27,265 nt of DNA, taken from assembly GCA_002424635.1 (NCBI GenBank), contig DIKT01000085.1, positions 1-27,265 on the forward strand, read 5' to 3'. Shown piece by piece: positions 1-7,240 of the stretch (position 1 is its first letter; the number at the start of each line of letters is the position of its first letter). Source of the DNA: Desulfobulbaceae bacterium UBA5611 (GTDB lineage Bacteria; Desulfobacterota; Desulfobulbia; Desulfobulbales; Desulfocapsaceae). The notes beneath the pieces are model-generated. The model ran no database searches. It saw only the letters and a list, made by a program, of their open reading frames with translations, and had not been told where the DNA came from. The position numbers and the translations under genes are program-made.

Positions 1-798
1 GTCCGTATCATCAGGGCTGACAGCCCCATCCGTTTTGATTTGAAAATGCTTGAGCTCTGCCAAACCCCCCGGGCTCGGGCTGAATTATCGAAAACCTTTA
101 AGATCAGAAGCCAGCTGGTGGCTCAGGAAATCGGTCTTTCTGTGGTCAGTCAGGAAATGCGGCGCTACGGTCTGTCCTTAGCTCTTCTGGCCCAGCCCAA
201 CTTCAAGCAGATCCTTCACCATTTCAACATCAAAAGCCTCGAAGAACTATATATTCAGGTGGGTGAGGGGCGATTAAAATTACCTAATCTCATTGATCGT
301 ATTAAAACTTTTTTTTATGATGGTACTTTTTCCCTTGTCCGGCCTACCGGGGCCTTTAATACCATTGAACTGACCACCCTTGATCCGACTTTTGTCAAAA
401 TTTCATCATGTTGTAAACCGAGCCCTACCGATTCCAGGCTGTATGGCCTGCTCAGTGAACGCGGTTTATCAGTACATAGTATGAATTGTCCGAAGCTTGA
501 GACGATTGAGTTGCAGCGCGAGGATATTGTCTATGTAAGATGGAAGCAAAAAGAAACATATGTGGCCAAGAAACAGACTCTGGTCATCATGGCCGCCACC
601 CGCCAGAGAATGATGATGTATGCCGGTATGGCACCTGCGGAAATGAAAATTCTTGATTTAATCGCACTCTCCAAATCCCCTACTCCAACTCCCGCCTGGG
701 AGTTGACCTTTGAGGTCCCCAGTCTTTATAGTCTGCGCCAGGTCTTAAAGCATTTCGACAAATCAGAATTACCCTATGAGTTTGCTCTTGAATTTTAG
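1..798 (+). CDS. relA/spoT: RelA/SpoT family (p)ppGpp synthetase/hydrolase, C-terminal part (5' end outside window)
   Basis: The frame is open from base 1, so this is the 3' part of a gene that begins upstream. The first residues match the end of a TGS domain and the following helical region (TPRARAELSK resembles the SPRAKAKIRQWF stretch of Rel proteins). Around residues 137-163 lies the zinc-finger/conserved-cysteine domain: a Cys-Cys pair, then GLSVHSMNCP, matching the family CCxPxPGD...GVSVHRxxC pattern with all Cys/His ligands kept. The last 80 or so residues look like a diverged ACT/RRM domain (FEVPSLYSLRQVLKHF). These regulatory domains control the N-terminal hydrolase and synthetase, which make and break the stringent-response alarmone on the ribosome; those catalytic domains are not in the window. 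A hairpin overlaps the stop codon. The identity is firm; whether it is called RelA, SpoT or Rel cannot be told from this part. Confidence 0.85.
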   Translation, partial: VRIIRADSPIRFDLKMLELCQTPRARAELSKTFKIRSQLVAQEIGLSVVSQEMRRYGLSLALLAQPNFKQILHHFNIKSLEELYIQVGEGRLKLPNLIDRIKTFFYDGTFSLVRPTGAFNTIELTTLDPTFVKISSCCKPSPTDSRLYGLLSERGLSVHSMNCPKLETIELQREDIVYVRWKQKETYVAKKQTLVIMAATRQRMMMYAGMAPAEMKILDLIALSKSPTPTPAWELTFEVPSLYSLRQVLKHFDKSELPYEFALEF

Positions 799-842
799 GT
801 GCCGTTTAAAATAAGCCTGTTCGCTTATTTTATTACGGCACC
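798..842 (+). terminator. Long near-perfect hairpin at the 3' end of relA/spoT
   Basis: GGTGCCGT...AAATAAGC pairs with GCTTATTTT...ACGGCACC around a 6-base loop, a stem of about 19 bp with one single-base irregularity. It begins at the last base of the stop codon. No T-run follows directly, so it may act as a transcript-end stabiliser or a bidirectional terminator between two convergent genes rather than as a textbook intrinsic terminator. Confidence 0.55.
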
Positions 843-846
843 TTAT

Positions 847-981
847 GCCGCGTTAAAGTGGCAGCTTCCAGGCTGTCACTTTAAAAGCGGCGTCCAACAA
901 AATAAAGAAACTTATGATTTCTGAGCAGTTCATTTGCTACTCCTTGTCACTTTAACGCGGCGTCCAACAAAAAAAAGACAA
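847..981. repeat. REP-like hairpin plus direct repeat between convergent genes
   Basis: Positions 847-864 (GCCGCGTTAAAGTGGCAG) are complementary, with a few mismatches, to 873-891, forming a hairpin. The right arm and its flank (GTCACTTTAA..GCGGCGTCCAACAAAA) recur directly at 946-981, about 71 bases downstream. It resembles the extragenic palindromic repeats common in proteobacterial genomes; no ORF covers it. Confidence 0.5.
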
Positions 982-990
982 CCTAAGCTC

Positions 991-1587
991 CTACAAAACC
1001 TGCTCATCCACCTCGATACCATCAGCCACCACCTTTGCTTGTGGTCTGGCATAACGGCTCAGCACCCGGGTCAACATATCGGGTAGATCATTTTTTTGTC
1101 TGGAACTCCGATGTAACTGCTTGATTGTTTTTTCAAGACTCAACACTTCCCCGAGAAAAACATGTCTTAAGACCAGGGAAACCAGTCGGGTTATGGTTGT
1201 TAGATTGGAAATACGGGACTGAAGATGGTGATCCCGATCAAAGGCCGTGGAGGCAAAGATTTCCACCGGATTACCCTGTAATTCACTGACAGATACATAC
1301 CAGGTATTGAGTTCCCGATCGCGGGTGCGATAGCGGACGGCATCAAGGACTTCCGGCAGTTCAAGTGATGCACCGGCCGGGCATCCCTGGTCACCAGAGC
1401 CAGGCGCATCTGAGCGGATCAATTTGCAGATCCGATGCAATAATTGCGGATCTTTTTTGATAATCAAGGCCAAATGCACGCATGATTCACAAAATTCATT
1501 GCCCTGCATATCATGCAAAGCAGCACTGGAACCACAACCATCACAAACATCTTTATTTGCAGAAGCTATCATTATACCATTTACCAT
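991..1587 (-). CDS. Zinc-ribbon protein with TSCPD-like domain (NrdJ C-terminal-like)
   Basis: Start at ATG 1587 (198 aa) or ATG 1572 (193 aa); neither has a clear ribosome binding site. Both lie inside the 3' end of aat, so translation is probably coupled. A CxxC-x14-CxxC zinc ribbon (CDGC ... CESC) occupies the first 30-35 residues. The middle part (NTWYVSVSELQGNPVEIFAS ... TRLVSLVLRHV) matches the TSCPD domain found at the C-terminus of B12-dependent ribonucleotide reductases and in stand-alone proteins, which typically reads YVTVNE..GKPFEVF...RLISLALR. The ribonucleotide reductase catalytic domain is absent, so this is a stand-alone accessory or regulatory protein of unknown role. A longer reading frame starting at 1659 would overlap aat by over 100 bases and is less likely. 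Confidence 0.7.
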   Translation of the reverse strand: MVNGIMIASANKDVCDGCGSSAALHDMQGNEFCESCVHLALIIKKDPQLLHRICKLIRSDAPGSGDQGCPAGASLELPEVLDAVRYRTRDRELNTWYVSVSELQGNPVEIFASTAFDRDHHLQSRISNLTTITRLVSLVLRHVFLGEVLSLEKTIKQLHRSSRQKNDLPDMLTRVLSRYARPQAKVVADGIEVDEQVL

Positions 1588-2248
1588 CGGGAGCAGTTGT
1601 TTTAATAAAAAGGTCGAGCTGAGCAAGAAATTCTGTCCCTGAGATCTCTTGAGCTCCAAACTTTAACAGGTGTTGCGTAGTCATCTGACAGTCTATCAGT
1701 TGAAAATCAGCGGTTTTTAACCTGGACACCAAGGCGGCCAAGGCCACCTTAGAACCATTGCTGACACGAGTAAACATCGATTCACCAAAAAAAATTCTAT
1801 CCAGAACAATACCGTACAGGCCTCCTGCCAGGATCTCACCCTGCCAGCATTCAACCGAATGGGCATAGCCCAACTCATGCAACCGGCAATAAGCATCGCA
1901 CATCTGCCGGCTGATCCATGTGCCTTCTCCCTTTTCTACACGCACCTGAGAACAGGAAGTGATGACTCTGTCAAAGGCCTGATCAAAAGTAACGGTAAAG
2001 GGTGTCTTTCTGAACTCTCTGGCCAGCCTTCTGCTGACCCTGAAGTCTTTAAGAAAAATAACCAGTCTGGGATCGGTGAACCACCAGAGTATAGGGTCCC
2101 CCGGCGAAAACCAGGGAAATATTCCTGACCTGTAGGCCGCCAAAATCCTGGCCGGCTCAAGATCACCGCCTATGGCCAGAAGCCCGTTGTCATCAGCAAG
2201 GAATGGTGGTGGAAAGATGAGCTCATCGGTCAGTTGAAAAAAAGACAT
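1553..2248 (-). CDS. aat: Leucyl/phenylalanyl-tRNA-protein transferase
   Basis: 231 aa, the usual length for Aat. The enzyme transfers Leu or Phe from its aminoacyl-tRNA to the N-terminus of proteins starting with Arg or Lys, marking them for ClpS/ClpAP degradation (N-degron pathway, cytoplasm). Visible family motifs are AAYRSGIFPWF, LWWFTDPR, GTWISRQM, GGLYGI, FFGESMF followed by SNGSKVAL, and FQLIDCQMTTQHL. The start is ATG 2248, with no strong Shine-Dalgarno. It lies 35 bp downstream of a histidine kinase gene on the same strand and its last 20-35 bases contain the start of the next gene. No clpS or clpA is in the window. Confidence 0.95.
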   Translation of the reverse strand: MSFFQLTDELIFPPPFLADDNGLLAIGGDLEPARILAAYRSGIFPWFSPGDPILWWFTDPRLVIFLKDFRVSRRLAREFRKTPFTVTFDQAFDRVITSCSQVRVEKGEGTWISRQMCDAYCRLHELGYAHSVECWQGEILAGGLYGIVLDRIFFGESMFTRVSNGSKVALAALVSRLKTADFQLIDCQMTTQHLLKFGAQEISGTEFLAQLDLFIKTTAPDGKWYNDSFCK

Positions 2249-2283
2249 GGGGCTATATTACCTGTCTCATAACAGGAAGTCAA

Positions 2284-4299
2284 TCAGCCCGCCTGAGCTT
2301 CAAGGGAAATATTGACCTGACCCTGGATTAAAGGCAAAGTTATAATAAATTCAGCGCCCTGTCCAGGTACAGCTGAAGCACTGATCTTACCATGATGGCG
2401 TTCAATGATCTTCTTACAGATGGACAGACCAACACCTGTCCCCGTAAATTGCTGGTGGGTATGCAGGCGCTGGAAAATATCAAAGATCTTTTCCTGATAT
2501 TCTGCTTTAAAGCCGATGCCATTATCTTTTATGGAAATAGCGATATGAGTCTCGGGATCAAAACCATCCGGAACCTGGGTGCGCGTAATGTTTATTTGCG
2601 GGGCTCGATCCGGATGACGATATTTCAGACTGTTACCAATGATATTCTGGAAAAGCTGGCGTATCTGCAGTGGGTCGGCCATGATAATTCCCAGCTCATC
2701 AACAACAATATGGGCACTACTTTCCTCCCTCTTAATAGTCAGGTCGTCTAGAACTTCACTGATAATATTGTTTAATTGCACCTGGCTAAAAGGCTGTGAT
2801 TCTTTCTGCACCCTGGTGTAGTTGAGCAGACCATTAATCAACAATTGCATGCGCTCTGAGGAGCTGATGATCCGTTCCAGATAGGCCTTGCCTTTATCGG
2901 AAAGAGTTGTCAGAAAATTATCCCGTAAACGCTTACTGAAGGCCTGGATCAGCATTAACGGCTCCTGCAGATCATGGGAGATGACATGAGAAAAATCCTG
3001 CAGTTCCTGATTGCGCAATAAAAGATCATGAGCCCCTTGAGACAGAGCCCGCTCGACATTCTTCCAGCGGGTAACATCCCGGGACACCTCTATCATGCCA
3101 ATGAGCTCACCATTAGAGGCCCGAAAAGGGGTCGCAGTTACCACACACGGAAAATTACTGCCATCCACCCGTACCTTCCTTTCCTCAACCTCGACCCTGG
3201 TTGCTCCTTCAAGAATTCTGGTCAGGGGGCACTCAGGGGCATGACAATACCGACCGGCAAAGACTTCAAAACATTTATGGCCGATAACATCTGCACTGCT
3301 CTCATGCCCTGTAAGATCCATAAAGGCCTGATTGGCCCGAATAACGGTAAAATTCCGATCGATAATGCGCATACCGTCGGGGGCGCTATTAAAAATCTGG
3401 ATAAATTCATCATTAATTTCAACGAGGGCCTTTTCCACCTGCTGCTGTTCCTTGATTTTGGCGTCCAGCAGGATATTTGTTCTGCTCAGTTCGACTGTTC
3501 GACTGGCCACTCTATGCTCAAGCTCTTCCCTGATGGTAACCAGTTCGTGCTCACTTTGTTTGTGTTCTTCAATCTCCTGTAACAGACACTTGTTTGCTAT
3601 CAGCAATTGTCCGCTGCGGGCCTGCAGTCTGGTGGCAAAAAAATGTATGACCAGCAGTCCCATGATGGCTGCCAGGATATGACTGATCAAGAGAGGCCAG
3701 GGAGAATTATTAAAATGCAGGGGCAGGGAGACAGAAAGGCCGCCACGTATTTCACCCGTCTTATAACCATCATGACAGGGCAGGCATGCTGGGGTAACGC
3801 GCAATGGCACCATATAACGGAATATTTCCTCGCCCGGACTACCGACAAAATCGCTCCGCTCTGTAACCCCACTCTCAAAATCTTTAAGCCAGCCCACTTC
3901 CCAGGGCAAAGCCTTGTTTTCCGGGCGAATCGGCTGCAGACTGGTCAGATGAAAGCGTACCTTGTCCTGGCGATCAGCTATCTCAAAAACCTGCCGCGTC
4001 ATATAGGCAGGATTGACGCGGGTCAACTTCCGACCATCGCTGGTCATAAGCGATTGCTGATCGGCAGGCAGATATGGACTGACAGGCGTTTTGTCATTGC
4101 TGAAAATAAACACCCCGCCATGCTCGGCATTCCAGGTCCGCACAGCCAGCATATGATTTAAAAAAGATCTGGCTGTCTCCAGGGCAATGGTCTGTTTTTC
4201 GCGGCTATCATCAACTTGATTCCAGAGGAACGAAAACAGAACGGTGCAGGCCCAGATGGCACTGGCAATGGCCCGATATTTTTTTATCGGATTGATCAT
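2284..4299 (-). CDS. Membrane sensor histidine kinase: Tll0287-like haem domain, PAS, HisKA, HATPase
   Basis: About 671 aa from ATG 4299 (a TTG one codon upstream is possible). Order: N-terminal membrane helix (about 11-28), a periplasmic domain of the DUF3365/Tll0287 type containing CLPCH at about 173-177 (CxxCH, a c-type haem attachment motif), a second membrane helix (about 203-222), a coiled linker, a PAS domain (about 296-412) with C344, C353 and C358 in a CX8CHX3CPL motif, the HisKA box ISHDLQEP with phospho-acceptor H443, N-box near N557, DNGIGF (593-598) and GTGVGL (621-626). All catalytic motifs are kept. It likely senses redox state or a small ligand through haem at the outer membrane face and through the Cys-rich PAS inside. 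No response regulator is adjacent, so the partner is unknown. It sits between the ThDP enzyme (86 bp upstream) and aat (35 bp downstream). Confidence 0.88.
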   Translation of the reverse strand: MINPIKKYRAIASAIWACTVLFSFLWNQVDDSREKQTIALETARSFLNHMLAVRTWNAEHGGVFIFSNDKTPVSPYLPADQQSLMTSDGRKLTRVNPAYMTRQVFEIADRQDKVRFHLTSLQPIRPENKALPWEVGWLKDFESGVTERSDFVGSPGEEIFRYMVPLRVTPACLPCHDGYKTGEIRGGLSVSLPLHFNNSPWPLLISHILAAIMGLLVIHFFATRLQARSGQLLIANKCLLQEIEEHKQSEHELVTIREELEHRVASRTVELSRTNILLDAKIKEQQQVEKALVEINDEFIQIFNSAPDGMRIIDRNFTVIRANQAFMDLTGHESSADVIGHKCFEVFAGRYCHAPECPLTRILEGATRVEVEERKVRVDGSNFPCVVTATPFRASNGELIGMIEVSRDVTRWKNVERALSQGAHDLLLRNQELQDFSHVISHDLQEPLMLIQAFSKRLRDNFLTTLSDKGKAYLERIISSSERMQLLINGLLNYTRVQKESQPFSQVQLNNIISEVLDDLTIKREESSAHIVVDELGIIMADPLQIRQLFQNIIGNSLKYRHPDRAPQINITRTQVPDGFDPETHIAISIKDNGIGFKAEYQEKIFDIFQRLHTHQQFTGTGVGLSICKKIIERHHGKISASAVPGQGAEFIITLPLIQGQVNISLEAQAG

Positions 4300-4388
4300 C
4301 AAGGATGGAAAAGATAAATCATAATTTTATAGGCTGACCGGCAGGATCCTCGGTTGAGCTTGATGATGACCGTGCGAAAATTAAAATT

Positions 4389-6098
4389 TTAAATCAAACA
4401 GGTCTTAGCGCGCAGCTGCTGATAAAAGACCTCTTCATTCTGCGAATAATCAATCGGCAGTTCGATCAGATGAAGTCCGGGCTGTTTAAGGCTCGCCGCC
4501 AGGATCTCGGCAAGCTCTCCTGTACGGGAAATTCGATAACCTTTGGCGCCATAACTATTAGCGTATTCTATGAAATCAGGATTCAAAAAGTCAAGGCCAA
4601 AAGCAGGAAGATTCATTCCGCCCTGCTTCCATTTGATCATGCCGTAGCCATGATCACACAAGACGATGACGACCAGATCCAACTGGAGACGGACGGCGGT
4701 TTCCAGCTCCTGGGAATTCATCATAAAGCCGCCATCGCCACAGACCGCAAGCACTTGCCTCTCCGGATACAAGAGCTTGGCGGCAATGGCCACCGGCAGA
4801 CCGGCGCCCATTGCCGCCAGGGCATTATCCAGCAGCAGGGAGTCTGGCCGTAAGGCCCTGAAGTTGCGGGCAAACCATATCTTATACATACCGTTATCAA
4901 GTGAAATAATACTGTTGGCGGCGACAGTATTATGAATATCCCGGACTATCCGTTGCGGGGTATCGGGAAAGCGGTCATGGCCCTCGGCACAATAAACATT
5001 GGTTTTTATTTCCTGATGAATACGCTTAAAATATTCATAACGGGGAGTCGCTGCCGTGTCTGCTCTCAAGAGCAAATCCTGGGGCGGGTCGCTGGCACAC
5101 AAGGCTTGTTGCCGTCCTTGTTCTGCAGGGATGAGTTTTGACAACAGCGCCAGACTGTGCCCGATATCACCGATTACCTCATGCTGCGGAAAATAGACCT
5201 CCTCGACATCAGCGGGCGAATGATTGATATGGATCACCTGCACATCCCGTTGATTCATAAAAAAAGGAGGCTTTTCAACGACATCATGACCGACATTGAC
5301 AATCACATCAGCCCGGTCAATGGCGCAATGCAGATAATCATGATCCGACAGGGCGGCCGTGCCCAGTGAATAAGGAGAATGCTCGTCAATGACCCCCTTA
5401 CCCATCTGGCTTGTAAAAAAGAAGATGCCGGTGGCATCTATGAGCTCTCTTGCCACCCGGCAGACATCAGGCCGCTTGGCCTGAGCTCCGAAGAGAAAAA
5501 GAGGGTAAATCGCCTTATTGATCAGGGCTGCGGCAATAGCAATGGATTCCGGATGGGCATGGGTGGGAAAAAGACGAGTAACAGGTAAAGGCAGCTTATC
5601 CGTTTGTTCGGCGGCAATATCCTCAGGCAGCTCCAGATGGACCGGGCCTGGCTTCTCTTCGGTGGCTATACGGAAGATATCCCGGACCAGCGGCGCGATG
5701 CTGCCGGCAGTGACGATCTGTTTAGTAAATTTGGTCAAAGGCCCCATCATCCTGACCACATCCAGAATCTGGAAACGCCCCTGTTTGCTCTTTTTTATGG
5801 GTTTTTGACCGGTGATAAAAAGAACAGGCATGCCGCCAAGCAAGGCATAGGAGACAGCGGTCACAAAATTAGTCGCCCCCGGCCCCAGTGTGGACAGACA
5901 AACGCCGGGTCGGCCGGTCAGGCGGCCATAGGTGGCCGCCATAAATCCGGCGGCCTGTTCATGACGAGTGACGATAAAACGAATCGAAGATGTTCTAACG
6001 GCCTCCAGAAAGACCAGATTTTCTTCCCCGGGAATACCAAAAATGGTATCCACTCCTTCATTTTCCAGACAGCGCACCAGAAGCTCAGCTCCGTTCAT
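4389..6098 (-). CDS. Acetolactate-synthase-like ThDP-dependent enzyme, large subunit
   Basis: 569 aa, full length for the acetohydroxyacid synthase/pyruvate oxidase superfamily. The N-terminal Pyr domain has RHEQAAGFMAATYGRLTG with the ThDP-activating glutamate at E47, then LSTLGPGATN. The C-terminal PP domain has the ThDP/Mg motif GDGG (454-457) followed by the CDHGYGM segment near 481-487. Overall similarity is to proteins annotated acetolactate synthase large subunit, which condense pyruvate to acetolactate. No regulatory small subunit (ilvN) or ilvC is adjacent, so a biosynthetic role is uncertain; other 2-oxoacid or aldehyde substrates are possible. Shine-Dalgarno GAGGA precedes ATG 6098. 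The TauE/SafE gene ends 29 bp upstream, suggesting co-transcription. Confidence 0.82.
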   Translation of the reverse strand: MNGAELLVRCLENEGVDTIFGIPGEENLVFLEAVRTSSIRFIVTRHEQAAGFMAATYGRLTGRPGVCLSTLGPGATNFVTAVSYALLGGMPVLFITGQKPIKKSKQGRFQILDVVRMMGPLTKFTKQIVTAGSIAPLVRDIFRIATEEKPGPVHLELPEDIAAEQTDKLPLPVTRLFPTHAHPESIAIAAALINKAIYPLFLFGAQAKRPDVCRVARELIDATGIFFFTSQMGKGVIDEHSPYSLGTAALSDHDYLHCAIDRADVIVNVGHDVVEKPPFFMNQRDVQVIHINHSPADVEEVYFPQHEVIGDIGHSLALLSKLIPAEQGRQQALCASDPPQDLLLRADTAATPRYEYFKRIHQEIKTNVYCAEGHDRFPDTPQRIVRDIHNTVAANSIISLDNGMYKIWFARNFRALRPDSLLLDNALAAMGAGLPVAIAAKLLYPERQVLAVCGDGGFMMNSQELETAVRLQLDLVVIVLCDHGYGMIKWKQGGMNLPAFGLDFLNPDFIEYANSYGAKGYRISRTGELAEILAASLKQPGLHLIELPIDYSQNEEVFYQQLRAKTCLI

Positions 6099-6127
6099 AA
6101 CTTGTCCTCATATATCTTGTAGAGAGC

Positions 6128-6850
6128 TCACCAGGCAGTAAGGATCATCATCGTTCCCATCAGGATCAAAAAGGCAAATATCACCTTGAGATAAAATGAT
6201 CTTTCTATGCGGCCATAGCATAGAGAACCCAGCATCGTGCCCACCAGAACGAAAGGCGCTGAATAGAGAAAAAAAGTAAGAACCGTTCCCGTGGTCAGAC
6301 CGCTCACGGCATGGGCCGTCGCACCCATATACGAGTTAAAGAGAAAAAATCCGCTCAAGGTGGCCTTTATCTCATCCCGGTCCCAATCGTTCATTGTAAC
6401 ATAAATAATTGCCGGTGGTCCACCGGCACTGAAAGCAGCGCCAATAGCACCAGATGAAAAGCCAGCCAGATATGCCCAGATAGAGGGCACTTTCCTCGGC
6501 CTGATCTTAAACATGAGGAAATAACAGGAATATAAAATAAGAAGAATGCCCAGGGCTATGCTTAGATTGTCAGAGCTTACCTTCTTCAACAGAGTGACGC
6601 CGACGATCATCCCGGGAATGGCGGCCAGACACAAGGGGAAAATTTTTTTCCGATCCAGATGTTTTTTAAGCCTCAAAGCCAGAAATGTGGTAATCACAAC
6701 GCTATTAAGGGTACAGAGCGGAACCGCAATTTTGACATCAATAAACAGGCTCAGCAATGGCATGGCCATCAGGGCCGAACCAAAACCGGTCACTCCCTGG
6801 ACAAATCCAGCCAGCAGAAAAATAATACCTATAATAAATGAGATCAGCAT
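6128..6850 (-). CDS. TauE/SafE family membrane transporter (putative sulfite/organosulfonate exporter)
   Basis: 240 aa, mostly hydrophobic, with about seven or eight membrane helices. The N-terminus GFVQGVTGFGSALMAMPLL is the signature first repeat of the TauE/SafE family, and the second repeat (SSGAIGAAFSAGGPPAII) carries the matching Gly-rich motif. Family members export sulfite, sulfoacetate or related anions, or move small organic acids; the substrate cannot be read from sequence. The ATG at 6850 has only a weak ribosome binding site. It is first in a minus-strand run of five genes and is 29 bp from the ThDP-enzyme gene. Confidence 0.88.
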   Translation of the reverse strand: MLISFIIGIIFLLAGFVQGVTGFGSALMAMPLLSLFIDVKIAVPLCTLNSVVITTFLALRLKKHLDRKKIFPLCLAAIPGMIVGVTLLKKVSSDNLSIALGILLILYSCYFLMFKIRPRKVPSIWAYLAGFSSGAIGAAFSAGGPPAIIYVTMNDWDRDEIKATLSGFFLFNSYMGATAHAVSGLTTGTVLTFFLYSAPFVLVGTMLGSLCYGRIERSFYLKVIFAFLILMGTMMILTAW

Positions 6851-7240
6851 GATGTATTATTTTCTTGAAGAGGGGTGCACTTCTGTTTACATATTATAAG
6901 TAATAAAAATCGGCCTATTTTCTCCAACTTTTCAGCTCTTGAAGCTGAGTCGATTATAACAGTTTTAGCAGATAAGTGTCTTGAAAAATGAGGATTTTCG
7001 TTCAAATTAAAGGCATGAACTAAATTTTATCATCGGCATATAGTTGATATTTTGAAAATAAATTTTTGAATATAATGCCGAGTTTGGGTAAAAAGACCAT
7101 TTTGCAAGTACAAATGACTATTCCTCTCTTCTTCGGTCTGGGAAGAAAGGGAGGTAGTGACCAATTCAGGCAGATGATGCGGCCCAGCTATACCTATCTT
7201 GACGCCAGATGCTGAAGGATTGCATAAAAGATAACAGATA
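6851..7240. other. Intergenic region between divergent genes
   Basis: 390 bp, AT-rich, between the divergently oriented TauE/SafE and DamX-like genes. It must hold both promoters, but no convincing sigma-70 or sigma-54 pair stands out. It contains one copy of a dispersed repeat (7032-7110). No coding signal was found. Confidence 0.5.
7032..7110 (+). repeat. Dispersed intergenic repeat, copy 1 of 3
   Basis: Contains ATCGGCATATAG..GATAT, then an AT-rich stretch and the core ATAATGCCGAGTTTGGG followed by AAAAAGACCATTTTGCAAG. The same order of blocks recurs at 19382-19468 and, for its right half, at 19891-19960. It is diverged but clearly alignable by eye. Confidence 0.5.

Noticed and set aside
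1587..1659. Longer N-terminus for the TSCPD protein starting at 1659
   Set aside because: It would overlap aat by 107 bases, and the extra residues do not resemble the family; internal ATGs at 1587 or 1572 fit better.
4389..6098. Calling the ThDP enzyme sulfoacetaldehyde acetyltransferase (Xsc) because of the TauE neighbour
   Set aside because: Its N-terminal and PP-domain motifs read like acetolactate synthase large subunits rather than Xsc; neighbourhood alone is not enough.
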